Of a stretch of 64,000 nucleotides of DNA, positions 46,026 through 57,876 are shown piece by piece. Position 1 is the stretch's first letter. Every line of letters starts with the position of its first letter. The position numbers and the translations under genes are program-made. The notes below the pieces were generated by a model, which was not told the origin of the DNA, did not search any database, and saw only the letters and a program-made list of their open reading frames with translations. The DNA comes from Combretum micranthum (taxonomy: Eukaryota > Streptophyta > Magnoliopsida > Myrtales > Combretaceae). The DNA is taken from contig JAMXBD010000582.1 of NCBI GenBank assembly GCA_024138025.1, forward strand, positions 558,001 to 622,000, read 5' to 3'.

Positions 46026-46721
46026 ATGCATACCCTAGTTCTCCTAGTGACCGGACAAAGTTCGGAAACCGGAAGACGAAACCCTATACTGGTTTGGTTC
46101 AAGCTTAGTGAGAGGAGCTTAGAAACCCTAGATCCGGCTTTCCTTCGATTTCATAAAAAAAGAAGTTTTATAAAGAAAATGAATATGCATTATTATTCTA
46201 AAGTATATTTTAAACCTTTGAAAGTTTCAAATTCGGGAATTTTTCAATTCCGGGCCTTCCCGAGCTCAATTATGGAAAAGCGTGCCCTCGGGACCAAGAA
46301 CTCAGAAAAATGTTTCGGAATATTCATTAGAACCGTAATTTTATAAGGATTTCAAAAATATCAATTTCATAATTTTTCGGGCTATAAAAATTACAGTTAT
46401 AGCCTTTTCCCGTGTTTTCGTTACAACCGGTAAAGTAGATATCTTGTCTACTATTCACAAGTACAACCTACACTACACACTACCCATACCCTATTCTTAC
46501 ATCCTTACAACTACTCAATTATATTTTCTTTTCCAAGAAAATTTTGTCTCCTATTAAATTATCACTTTTATTACATTTTATTACACAATTTCAAATTTAT
46601 CAAATTTCAACACACACACACACCACAACCCCACATGGCTGGCGCCATCCCCCTCCCTATATGCCCCAATTTGATTTATTTTTACTCTTTTATTACTTCA
46701 TACAAACCCTAAATTCACTAA

Positions 46722-46729
46722 TATAAATA
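46722..46729 (+). promoter_or_regulatory. LTR C TATA box
   Basis: TATAAATA, about 85 bp after the GGCGCC box at 46641. Confidence 0.6.
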
Positions 46730-48352
46730 ATCCTTAAATTTCTCTCTCCTTCATTTCATTCTTCATTTCCAAAATTCACAAAACACTCTCTCCTCCCTCC
46801 CTCTTATTGCCATGACCACCTCTCCTCCCACACTCACACACACAACTCATTTTCTCTTTTTTTCTACTCCAAAACTCCATTGGTATGTTGATTTTAAGCT
46901 TTGTTCTTCCTAAATCTTGTAATGGCAAAGCTATTTCTTGTGTGTTTTCCCATTTAATCCCAATGAGCATATGCTAGGGACATGAAAACACTTGAACAAG
47001 AATACCAAGCCATCACAAGATATGGATCTAATGTTTAAATGAGTTTTTGTTGAGATATTATCTTGTTCATGCATGTAAAGTAGAGATCTTGCATATATAT
47101 TGATGTTCATGCCATGAAGTTTATGATTGATGCATTATATTTAGTAGATCTAGTGTTTAGACTTTTATATCTTCATCTACATTCATGATCATATGGTTAT
47201 TTTAATTTTCATGCATGAATGATCATAAAAATATAGCCTTGCTTATGGATAGATATGTTAGATAGTAGATCTCCATGTATAGAAGGCAAGAAGATTGAAA
47301 AAGAAAAGGTTTTGTTAGAAATGGTTTGTTGGAAATTCGGATGGATTTAGAACCCTACCTTAAAGGCACCAAACCACTTTAAAACTCATATTTTTCATAA
47401 AAATTGGATATGTAATAGATGCCCTTAAGGAATGATTTTCATAAGCTTAGATGAGTTTAGGCATGATAAGAATGTAAAACAAGTAGTGGAGTTAGAATGA
47501 AAAATATTGATAGGTGGATTAATAGTCAAATTCGTAATTTAGGACCATGCCTACATGAACACCTAGTATCTAAGTCTAAATTGGATGATTTATGAGTTAA
47601 ATGAAGTCTTTAGATGATAGATACATTGGAGCTTCAATTTTTGATGCATTAAACAAGTTTTCTCATAAGGAAAATGCAAGAAAATGAAATTTCAAAAATT
47701 CGGATTTTTACAAGAAGCTTGTTTAAAAACATGTTTACCAAACGAAAAATGTGGATTTTTATGCATAAATGGAGGCCATGATTAATATGGACTTTGAGAA
47801 CTCATTTTTATTTAGATAACAAGTAAATTTCAAGAATAAAATCATAGAAACCCTAGGGAATGTAAAGTTGGGAAGAATAGCTTTTTAGAAATAACCTTTA
47901 TGGAATTTTATAACAAGTAGGAGTTCATAAGAGCTCATCATCAAAAAAAAAAAAAAATCATCAAGACCACGCATATATTGAGTTCATTACATGACTTTCA
48001 TGATAGGAATTCATTCATACCATCTATACATGAATCATCAACTAGGAACATTTTTATCAAAAGTGAAACAATTTTTCGAAATCGGGAAAGTGACAGATCA
48101 GATCTGATCCTACTGTTCCGTGGCTTTACTGTTTTCAAAGCTTGAAAATAATACTAGAAATAGATATATCTTTCGAAGTAGATAGAGATCGATATAAAAT
48201 TTGTGAAATTCCGAGTTAAAATGATCAAGTTATGGCCGTTTTAAGTCGGGGCTTCCGCAAATAGCGAGAATTCCGAATTCATCTAGTTTAGATGCATAGC
48301 TCGGATTAGTTAAATGATGAGAATCTCATTAGGATTATTCTTATGTGGTATG

Positions 48353-48399
48353 TGATCCCGAGCAAGACGACACCCTACCTCCCGACTATTACTACTAAA
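48353..48399 (+). other. Coding-like LTR tail exon (C copy 2)
   Basis: 47 nt, reading DPEQDDTLPPDYYY and then TAA. The acceptor AG is changed to AT here (GGTAT|GTGATCC), while the donor-like CGA|GTGAGT is intact. Confidence 0.5.
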
Positions 48400-48739
48400 A
48401 AGACCGGTGTCCAATGGTCGAGTGAGTACTACTTCCGCTCTCAATTAATGTTTGTGATTGTACTGTTAGTAGCACTAGTGGTGTAGGCAAAGATAAAAAT
48501 GGATATGTATGATGGGGTATATGGGAATTATATATTTGTCTACTGTTGATGTGTGAAATGGATCTTATGAAATATCGAAACCGGGTGTTAAGCTATTGAT
48601 TGATTAGTTAGCATTTTATATTGCTTGTTTGCGAATAATTGTTGGTCACCTAAAAGAATTGAATTAATATATATTTGACTTCAATTGTAATTGGATTCAT
48701 TCATATCACGACGGGGATGGAGCATTAGCATTGTTGGTT

Positions 48740-48830
48740 TTTCGTGATCCATAAAACGAATATGTTGGTTAATCGTGATCCATAAAACGAAATGGTTGGT
48801 TAATCGTGATCCATAAAATGAATTATTGTT
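48740..48830 (+). repeat. 33-bp tandem repeats in LTR C copy 2
   Basis: About three units of the GGTTAATCGTGATCCAT repeat. Confidence 0.85.
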
Positions 48831-48888
48831 CAGTTGACCGTAAGCTTAAACGGCGTCATACCACAGGATTCGTTAATCTGCTAACCCG

Positions 48889-48911
48889 GGATGGAGGGCG
48901 CAAGTCCATCC
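48889..48911 (+). other. Conserved LTR hairpin (C copy 2)
   Basis: Stem GGATGGA/TCCATCC, loop GGGCGCAAG. Confidence 0.5.
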
Positions 48912-49072
48912 ACATATGATTTCCGGCTGGTCATATGTTTGTTGAACTCACTCGCTTGATGCATTTCACTTGGTTGATTAATTACTTGCTTGAATGTTTG
49001 TATTAATTGTGATTTGGAAGTTTTCACTCACTAAGCTAGTGTAGCTTATACCCCAATAGTTTCCTGTTGCAG

Positions 49073-49114
49073 TATGAATACCTTTGGCTATCTCCGAGGA
49101 CCCGGGGACATCAG
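49073..49114 (+). other. 42-nt coding-like LTR cassette (C copy 2)
   Basis: Acceptor-like TTCCTGTTGCAG|, donor-like CAG|GTACAG. Reads YEYLWLSPRTRGHQ, the same peptide as copy 1 despite four base changes. Confidence 0.55.
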
Positions 49115-49496
49115 GTACAGCTCTTAAAGGTTGAGGAGCTTTTGTTAAGGCCGGGGCCTAAAAGTAGAAATGGAATTCTAATCCTGTTTCCCGGAACCAG
49201 TGTCCAAAGGATAATACAATGAATTTTGGGAGCTTGAGAATTCTTAGCATTGTTATCGGGGGTATGCCCCCTAGTCCATGTAATAGAATAATTCTCTATA
49301 AGACGGTTATGATTTATGTTCTTGCTGCCATGTATGTCTCCTTAAGCTACTACGAAGCAAAGTATGGTCTATAAATGTTGAGAGCGAGCCTTACACCCGA
49401 TGTTTAAACTCATGGAAAGACTAAGGTTATCTTACTTGAGTTTAAATGTTGAGTATGGCGGACTGTCACGTGTAGGGCACACTTTGGGACGTGACA

Positions 49497-50028
49497 CAAT
49501 CAAACAATTTCAACTCCAGTAATCCCGTGATCTCAAAACCTGGAAAACAAAATTGACTAAATTGCGTTATAATAGTTCGTAATAATATAGGGTAATATAA
49601 AAATATCATATTCGTGAATTTCAAGTGTCATTCAGACTCAAACGGGATCAGTTCTCGTTAAGCGTATCCCGGAGCTCAGAATAATAAAAATATTCCAGTA
49701 ACACCAAAAGACTCGTAATTAAACAAGGATTTCAAAAATATCAGTTTTTTAGAATTTTTCGATAACTAAAAAAAATAGATATAGGTCGTTTACACGTATT
49801 TTTATTACTACCAGTATTTTACATGTCTACTCTACTATTCATGGTACTATTTCTACTATTCATTACTATTTCACTATCTCTACTTTTTCTTACATCTATT
49901 TCTTACTACCTACATATCTATTTTCTTACTTTTTATATTTTCAATGCAACTTTATTCACATCAAACTTTACACATTATTTCTTTTCTTACAAAAATTACA
50001 AAACAAATCAACTCCTCCCCCTCTACAC
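49497..50028 (+). repeat. Diverged A-like LTR, segment 2
   Basis: Resembles LTR A around the pre-TATA region (for example the CGTATCCCGGAGCTC stretch). Ends at about 50028, where a further LTR begins. The ORF-like stretch at 49823-50131 crosses this border and is not supported. Confidence 0.65.
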
Positions 50029-51681
50029 ACCCCGTAAGCCCCGGAAAATTCCAATAAATAATTTTAAGATGAACTTCAAAATAAACCCTAAAAATCACTC
50101 CAAATTAAAACCGAATTTCGATAAGTCCTAAATCACGAACGAATTCAGAAACTTCTTAATCTTGAGAGAATGAAAATCTTTAAACAATAAAATAAGAACT
50201 TAGTGGTCTTCAAATTCAAAACCACGACGTACGACAAATTCCATATTTAACTCCGACTTATAAAAAAGGGTAATATAAAGCTAAAAAGAAAAAACAAATT
50301 ATTAAAAAGCAAATAACGATTGACTTTCGAAAATATAAATCAATTCAAGAATTTCGAAAACATTAAGAGATATTAAATACTTACAAAAATAATTTAAAAT
50401 AAATTTCTCAAATTAAATATGTTGTATAAACATAAATATTAGTTTCAAAACTGGCAAAGGTCTAAACCGAAAAATCACCCGGAAACCTTAACCGGAATAT
50501 AATAGTGTGAGTCCGGCAATCTAGCGCCCCTAACCCTAGAGGCTGAGATGTAGTTTAAATATATAGAATAACTCATAGTAATATTAGTTCGTTTATAATT
50601 ATCAGATTGGTAAATTTTTGACCTATTTCGAATCCGTTCGGATACAGACTTCGAAAAGCGTGTCTCGAGACTCGAGATATCAAAAATATACCAATAGTAC
50701 CGTTAGACTCGTATTTTCATAAGATTTCCAAATATATCAGTTATGAAATTTTTCGGGTTATAAAAGTTACAGCTATAACCTTTTTATCGTATTTCCATTA
50801 TTACCGGTAATTGATTGGTCTTTTGCACTATTCAATTTATTTCATTACAAAATTTTATTATTCTTATAAAGCCTTATATTTAGATAAATATTTTATATAT
50901 TATAAGAAATTTTTGTTTTTCTAAAATTTAGTTAGTTCAGGCTTTTACGGGATCAGATTCTGTTTAAGACCCGATACTAAAAATAAAATAAATTAATTTA
51001 ATAATTTAAAAATATTTTAAAAATATTTTTATTTTCATAAAATAATTTTTTTGAATTTTTCGGGTTATAAAAATATCATTTATAACCCATATTCGCGTAT
51101 TTTGATCGTACCGGTAACACATTTGTTAAATACTAAAATAATTCAAATAATTATTTAATTTTAATTATGAAAAATCTGCTACAATTATTTGGAATAAATT
51201 TTCTAATTTTATTTTATTTTATTAATAAAGTACTTTTACAACTCATATCTTCAAGTACACATTACACATATCACTCCCTTTTCACTTCAATCTTTCTACA
51301 CATTAACCCACACTTCATGGCAGATTTTGACCCTCTTTATGGCTGCCATTGTCCTTCATTTACTCCTATTTTGACTAAAATTAATTATATTTCAATCCTT
51401 CTTCAAAAAGTTACATTACACATTAATTATACAATTCAATTTTGAGTCAAATTTCAACAAAACTCTCTCTCTCTCTCCTATACATTTCACATGCAGCACA
51501 CACACATATTAGCTGCCTTGTTTTATTTTTTTTTCTCTCATTTATTCAATTAAAACACTCATTTTCTCTCTCTCCTTCATTTACTCACTTTCCCTCTTTC
51601 ATTCCTTAGTCTTTTCTCTCTCATTTTCCTCTCTTTCTTTCTTCTTCTTGTTCTTGTTTCTTCAATGAACAAGCTGCCCCC
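50029..51681 (+). repeat. Diverged C-like LTR, 5' part
   Basis: Starts CGTAAGCCCCGG (TG end probably mutated to CG) and follows the LTR C start with many changes. Contains CT-rich stretches (about 51463-51478). Interrupted by element 2 at 51682; its remainder must lie right of the window. Confidence 0.6.
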
Positions 51682-53109
51682 TGATGTAGATCGTATCAAC
51701 CCTTAAATTTATAATTCCAATTAACTCCTACGACCTAGTTAGGCAGTGTACCTATCTATAGTTGTATAGGATCAAACGGATATCGTCCACAGAGATCTTT
51801 GAGACAATTACTAGAATTAACCGGTTTTCCACTATTTAGCAATCTTAATTAAATACCACTATTACTAACAACTATGATTCACTAATTAACTAATTAATTC
51901 GCAATCAACGTGTATTCACAACCTTAATAATTCAACAATCACAAAACAATACCCTAGACCTTGATACACCACTAACCCTATCAATCTTATTAATAACATT
52001 CGTCAATGCAGCACGTGTTCTTGAATTGCAGGAACCTTAATTTCATTAACCTCTCTCTCGAGATAATTAAATCCTAACCCTATATGTCTAATGAAAATCT
52101 CTTCCTCACTAGATGCATATAAAGGTTACATTAATGATCACAATTCCTCATAAAGATAAATTCTTGATGCAAAAGATTCATGTAATCTATCTCTAGATTT
52201 ACATTCAAACCCTTCTACTTATGCTAGATCTTTCCTATTAATCAATCCGTTGATTCAATTAACAAGAATCATACAATAACCTAATATTGCGCATATACTA
52301 GATTAAGACAATCAAGCAACATGAATAGATTCAAGAACAAGAACTTCATTCAACAAATCAATTCAATCCACATTAGGGTTAGGGTTTCTCAAAATCTAGG
52401 ACATATAGATCTAAGCTTCCATTGTAAAATAATTACAAATATAAACCATGGAAGAATAAACATAAAACATGATGATTACACCCTTTAACCAACAAGTCTT
52501 GTGATGGAAAATTGTTAGGAGTTCCTTTTCTTCTCGTACGTCTTTTCTCCTAGGGTTTCTTCTTATCAATTGTGTATCTCCCAAACAAAGAGTGGTTGGA
52601 TATATTTATAAGAAAATGGATTTGTCTTCTACACGAGCATTCTACATGGGCCATGTTCGGGGCCGTGTTGCTTCCCATTTCAACTATTTCCTCTGATTTC
52701 TGCGATTTGGAGTCCTATACAAGCCCGATCACAGCCTGTGTTGCGAAGTCGTGTACGTTCCACGAAGCATTCTGTCCATTTCTTATCTCCAACATAAGCA
52801 TCCAACATGGCTCGTGTTGCGTCCTCATGTTCTTCACAATAGCTTGCTGTACATTTTCCAATGCCAACACCAACACTCAACACGGCTTGTGTTGAAATCT
52901 CATGTATAATGAAATTCTTCACTTTGCACTTTTCTCATCAAAACTTGTTGTAATTCATCAAAACATCTCCATAGTGCTTATTATCTCCTCTTAATCCTAA
53001 AATTAACATATTACTCAAATCAGTATCCTTTTCTACAATTATTCACATAAAAATCACTATAATATCATACTAAAGCCATGTGAATAATTAGGGTATTTTG
53101 TACTTATCA
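51682..53109 (-). repeat. 3' LTR of element 2
   Basis: Sense start TGATAAGTAC at 53109, end at 51682; 1428 bp. Contains an ACACG/CGTGT motif block (about 52620-52900) followed in sense by TATAAATATATCC. Confidence 0.92.
52603..52610 (-). promoter_or_regulatory. Element 2 LTR TATA box
   Basis: TATAAATA on the minus strand directly after the ACACG/CGTGT motif block. Confidence 0.6.
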
Positions 53110-53149
53110 AACTTCCCCACACTTAACCGTTTGCGTGTCCTCAAGCAAA
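53110..53149 (-). promoter_or_regulatory. Polypurine tract with AGGA-loop hairpin
   Basis: Sense AAGTGTGGGGAAGT abuts the 3' LTR. Stem TTTGCGTG (53130-53137) with CAAGCAAA (53142-53149), one mismatch, loop TCCT on the plus strand. Confidence 0.8.
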
Positions 53150-54387
53150 CAACTAAGGATAAAGAAATCCATCATCAATTATACTAAAAATTTCATCAAT
53201 AAAATTTCAATTCAATTCAATTCGACATAGCACTCTTCCAATTCTTCAATAGTGATTTAGCAATGCCCACCACTCAAACCTACCATACTTGTACTTGTAC
53301 TTGGCATACTATAATAAAATTTTTAAGATTAATCCAAAGTAAACCAAATTATTACCCCTGCCATTTAAGAACCACTTCTGAGTCATAAAAGAAATAAAAG
53401 TCAATCAAAGCAAAAGTGACTTAATTCTATTCCACCACTAATTAGAGAGTATATGAATATTCAACAACCTCTTCAAACTTAGCAACCTAGAGCAAAAGTA
53501 TATGGTATCTATCAATCCCTAGATTTTTTCTTTTATTGCAATTTCCCCATAAATTCCCTTAATAGCCTTCAGAGGGACGGAGTTTAACCCGTATCTTTTC
53601 ATTTTTCCTCTGGACGGGGTGTAGCGCGCTTCTTTTCAGCTTTTCTATTTCATTTCCGCACTTCCGTTATAGTGAGATCATTGAGTCGGCACATCTCGGA
53701 TTCATCATCCAAGTGACCAGGTTTTAAACGAACCCCAACGAACTCTCTCTCACTTTAACATTCAAGCTTGGATACTCTTAACTCGGTTTCCCAAGTCAGC
53801 GGAGTAAAGATTCTTGTAATTTATCAATTGTTTTAAAGAATTGTATAGTCAATAGCGGGGTTAGACTTCGCTCTTCTGAGGGACCAAACGCCCATATTAA
53901 CTAAGCTTTAACATTCCATTTAACACAACAACTGATTCAATTTCATTTCATTCCAATTCAAAGAAATCGTTCAAAAAGAATCACTAAGTGATTGGTTTCA
54001 TATACCCCTTTCACAAAAGGTTAGAAAAGTTTTCAAAATTCTTGAAAAACTAAATATACTAACTAACAAGCTTAGGAACACAACCATTTAACTTTAACAA
54101 GGGACTTCAACATCCTTCACAACTTAAGATTTGATCATTAAATAGTAAGTAAATTTGCTCCACTTAGATTTCATCCTAAAACTTTAACTAAGGAAACCAA
54201 TTACAAAATAGGTGAGTAAGGCACATCAAATCACTTCCAATTTATAATTGAATGCTAAATCTCCTTTGATTAAGTACAATTTCAGGATTCTTGAAAAATG
54301 TGAACTTTCAATCTCATAAGTACTCATAAGTGGGGGAAACTTGATTAGCGATTGTTAATACCCAAAAATTTATTTCCTTCCTTAAAC
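53150..54387 (-). other. 3' noncoding region of element 2 with conserved block
   Basis: No supportable ORF. About 53490-53775 matches element 1 (7200-7460), with shared CCTCTGGACGGGGTGTAG and CCAAGTGACCAGGTTTTAAA. Confidence 0.55.
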
Positions 54388-54424
54388 TTCCCCACACTTT
54401 AAGGTAGACATTGTCCTCAATGTC
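54388..54424 (-). promoter_or_regulatory. Internal polypurine-tract-like module
   Basis: Plus strand CTTCCCCACACTT, then a perfect 7-bp stem GACATTG (54407-54413) with CAATGTC (54418-54424) around TCCT. Same module as at 8043-8079, again just past the end of the third ORF. Confidence 0.6.
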
Positions 54425-54820
54425 ATTGATGATATCACAGCCCAAGGGAAACTTGAAAAGAAAGGAAAAATAAAAAGCAAAGAAAAGAACTGAAACTTCC
54501 CCGATTTTAGAAGAATATAGTGGAGCAGCAAGTATAAGCGAAGGGAAGAAAAAGAATGTAAGGAGTATCCGCACTGATCAGCTGCATAAGAGGATGGAGA
54601 ACCCATAGTCATTCTTGCTGCAGGGGAAAAGAAGAAGGTAAAAGAAAAAGAAAAAAACTAGAAAACAGAAGAACTAACTAAACTAAGCTAAACTATCCCA
54701 TAGTCCTGCGAAAGAAAAGAATCATCAAAATCAAAAGCTTTTCAGTAGTTCTTCACAATAAGAGTAGTGATATTATAGGTCCCACTACAGGTTCATTCAG
54801 CACAGAACACAAAAAGAAAA

Positions 54821-56297
54821 TCAGTTGTCCGGATCCTCATCATCATCTCCATCATTGTCACCATCGTCATCTCCCTCCTCTTGCTTCGACTCATCACCCA
54901 CCGCCGGTTCAGATTCGTTATCCGCTTCCTGATCATCATAATCAGCGGACTCGGCCACTTCTTCACTCTCCAATGACAGCTCTGTTGGGGTGTCCTTTGC
55001 TAGTTCTTTCCTACGCCGTTTAGGGGGAGCTGCTGTAGGCGCTGAGCTGGGGGTGTGCCCTTCATCCTCGGAGGAGCTGATGTAAGTGGGAAGATCAGTG
55101 GGCACTGGTCTCATACATCTCGCCATACCCTGCAAAAAATTTATCACATAAGCTCTGAATTTCTTGGCCTTCTTTCTCTCCTTTTGCATATCTACTTCCA
55201 TCCTAGCCAAGCGTTGGTCGGCATCGGCTGGAACCTGAGACGTCGAGGCTCCTGGGGTGGTGTATGGTCTGGGGAAGGGGGTGTGGAGTACATCCTCCTT
55301 GGAGTGCTGATCAGTTTTTCTAGCCCCCACCCAGCAAATGGCCCATCAGTCACTCTAGTGACTGGAACAGGAGTGGCTGTGGGTTCCCGGAAGATATTCA
55401 TCCCCTGCAATAGCCTGGTGATGTAGCCGCCGCAGTAGATGCCTTTAGACCGTGGATCGGAGGCTTGGCGTAGATATAATGAGCCAACTCCACTCCCACA
55501 TTGATCTTGTACCGACTGGCAATGCTATAGAGAAGGAAGAGCTCAAAATTGTTTACCACCCCAGTGCTCTTCCGAGCTCCAATTGTGTTGGCGAACATCC
55601 AATGGATGACTCTATAGTGGACATTGCGCATGGAGGAGGCCTTGGATTTTGAAGGAAAATAATCCATATCCGACTCACAAAGGACTTTCCAGTAGTCAAT
55701 TTGTGTAGCTCCCTTGGGCCAACTGTTTGTGAGTTGTTGAAAAGCCTCAGATTGGGTCTCCTCCTCAGTATAGAGTCCCATGTACACACAAAATTTGTAT
55801 AGAGGCACCTTGTAATACGTTCCATAAGCAAGAAAAGTGAGTGTACCATGGACTCCTTTGCTGAAATCTTTGTCATCCAAATCGAGAGTGGACAGGACTT
55901 CCACTGTGATGTCATGATAAGCGGGAGTGCGGATGTCAAAGAGTTTTTCCCACGGGCCGATGGAGAGCAGTTCCTTGATTTCGGCTTCAATTCCATAGTT
56001 CCTTATCAATGCCCAATCAAAATCGGTGTGCTCCGAATGGTTTGGAAGATAGCCGAGCTTTTCTTTTCTTGCTCCAAGATTTGTCGGAGACGTTCTTGTA
56101 ATAGATCTCGAGTCGGCTTTCTCCTGTAGGAGCTTTTGTTTCTTTTTGGATGGTTGAGTCCTGGCCTTGGAGGGGGTTGCTGGCTTCTTCGATCTCTTTG
56201 AGGTGGTTTTCTTAGAGCGGCTAGTCGTCGGCTGCTTTGAACTGGAGGGAGTTGTGGAAGGAGTGGGATTCTTAACGCAGACCTTCTTATGTCCCAT
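54821..56297 (-). pseudogene. Athila-type third ORF of element 2, two frameshifts
   Basis: The start ATG at 56297 (MGHKKVCVKN) follows CAG|AT. A Ser/Thr/Lys-rich basic N-terminus (possible nuclear signals) precedes the Athila ORF1-type core: WEKLFDIRTPAYHDITVEVL, KFCVYMGLYTEEE, WMFANTIGARKSTGVV, ELFLLYSIASRYKINVGVE. Frame changes near 55435 and 55325 lead to a Pro-rich segment, a charged helical stretch (QRLARMEVDMQKERKKAKKF) and a very acidic Asp/Glu tail ending at 54821. Function unknown; no clear signal peptide or membrane segment. Confidence 0.8.
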
Positions 56298-56299
56298 AT

Positions 56300-57021
56300 C
56301 TGCGAGAAAATTGGGACACGTGAGTATCTTTAATCCACATGATAACAATGCAATATCATTACTATGCAATGCATTCAAGTGATATTGGTAAACAATTGGG
56401 GTTGTTGAAATATAATGCACAATAGGATCAAGGTATTCTGATGAAAATTGGTATCCCACACAGGCTGTGTAGGATGGTTGTTTATAACACTTAAAGTCAA
56501 TTTAGGGATCCAACACGAGCGCACGAAAAATGGTCGTGTAAAAGCTCGTGTACAAATCTTTGACAGACTATGGATACCATGGCTGTTATAAACAACTAAC
56601 ACGCGTGGATCATCATTACTCATCAAGATTCGTCCTAAACAAGACTTCTTGTGAAACCCTAAGTAGTACGATTAAGGTGAATCACGTATGAAATCGTGAT
56701 GAAACATGTACACCAAGATCCAATGGGAGGCGAATTGCATAAAGATTAGGAAAGCCCCAGTTTATATCACAGTTGAAATTTCTTAATGAACCCTAGGATC
56801 TAGCAGATTAAGCGTTTATGTTGCTCAAATGTGGTTCATCACGACATAATCTCGTTCAGCATGATAATTAAACAAGATTCATGACATGCAGCTCAAGAAA
56901 GCACAAGATTCCACTATTGCAAGAGTAATAATCCGAAGATCACGTGGGGCAGAGCATGTTATTCATGGCGAAAAAGGAATCCAATGGAACGAAAGAGATA
57001 TGGACAAGAAACATTACGTAC
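56300..57021 (-). other. Candidate leader intron before third ORF (element 2)
   Basis: Donor-like GACAG|GTACGTAATG at 57021, acceptor-like TTTTCTCGCAG| at 56300, two bases before the ATG. No ORF in between is supportable. Matches the arrangement in element 1. Confidence 0.5.
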
Positions 57022-57153
57022 CTGTCAGTTGGAAGTGGTCCCGTGGAGTGTGAAACCGTGGTTGGTGGGGTAGCTTGTGTGAGTGAGTGGAGTAAAACTT
57101 TCGTGATGTAAAGTGAAAGTGAAAGTGAGGGTGCATGTGTTCTGTGCGTGGGG

Positions 57154-57161
57154 TATTTTAT
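57154..57161 (-). promoter_or_regulatory. Candidate internal promoter TATA in the spacer
   Basis: ATAAAATACCCC in sense, right after the 75-bp motif repeats and followed by a CT-rich leader up to the predicted donor at 57021. Confidence 0.4.
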
Positions 57162-57179
57162 TATGCGTGGTGGGGTTGT

Positions 57180-57545
57180 ACATAGGCTGCGTACACGGGC
57201 TGTGTTCGAAGCCCGTTTATCACTCAAAAAATGACCAGAACGTTAGGGTTTGATACACGAGCATGTATACACGGGCTGTGTTCGACGCTCGTGTATGGGT
57301 CAAAAATGATCAGAACGCTCATGATTGCTACACGAGCATCATACACGGGATGTGTTCGAAGCCGTGTAGCGTTCCAAAAATGCCCAGAGTGTTGCCTCTA
57401 AAGATTTCTGATCGTACACAGACTGTGTGGATATCTCGTTTATGCTTCAGAAATCGGTCAGAATGTTTGTGTGTGCTACACGAGCATCGTACACGGGCTG
57501 TGTTCGACGCTCGTGTAGGAGTCAAAAATTGTGCAGTATGTGCAT
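57180..57545. repeat. 75-bp repeats with ACACGGGCTGTGT motif in spacer
   Basis: Five diverged units with starts at 57194, 57270, 57344, 57417 and 57492 (spacing 73-76 bp), sharing CACGGGCTGTGTTCGA and CGTGTA motifs. A related motif block lies in the LTR at 52620-52900. Spurious ORFs on both strands arise from it. Confidence 0.8.
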
Positions 57546-57680
57546 TCTGACGTGATGTTTGTGCAACGTTGTGTATCTCTCAAACTTTTTTCCTAATGTA
57601 TTTTGAGTGATATTCATGTGAAAAGAGAAACTTACCTCATTACCGTTCACAAAGTTCCTTACCACGATCTTGGTTGCATC

Positions 57681-57700
57681 TTCCCCACACTTTGAGTGTG
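57681..57700 (-). promoter_or_regulatory. Third polypurine-tract-like site, pol/spacer border
   Basis: Plus strand TTCCCCACACTTTGAGTGTG: the polypurine core with its own 6-bp stem CACACT/AGTGTG. It lies between the end of pol and the spacer repeats. Element 1 shows no equally clear counterpart. Confidence 0.45.
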
Positions 57701-57876
57701 CCCGCCGGTCCGAACGTGGGAGTCATGAGTTACCTACATTATGATGACAAATAGGTTAGGGATAGCACAAAAATTACTAAGAAAAGGGAACGAAATCTAC
57801 CTAAGATGTACATGGGCTGCCTCCCATGAAGCGCTGTTGTTTAAACGTTTGCTCGACGGAATGTGGCTTGCCATGG

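Larger units (their letters stand above)
45140..49496 (+). repeat. Solo LTR C, complete, 4357 bp
   Basis: Starts TGTAAGCCC, ends GTGACA, exact TSD CAATC (45135-45139 and 49497-49501). Homologous along its length to 33486-37912. No internal domain. Differs from that copy by an expanded ATT repeat and fewer 33-bp units. Confidence 0.93.

Noticed and set aside
49823..50131. Plus-strand ORF of 102 codons
   Set aside because: Crosses the border between two LTRs and is of low complexity.
52572..52922. ORFs on both strands in the element 2 LTR
   Set aside because: They overlap the motif block, have no protein family features and are in the U3 part of the LTR.
55055..55426. Plus-strand ORF of 123 codons
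   Set aside because: Antisense shadow of the third ORF of element 2.
57180..57550. CRISPR-like regular repeats and ORFs in the element 2 spacer
   Set aside because: Units are diverged, have no unique spacers between conserved repeats, and lie in a plant retrotransposon; the ORFs are by-products of the repeats.
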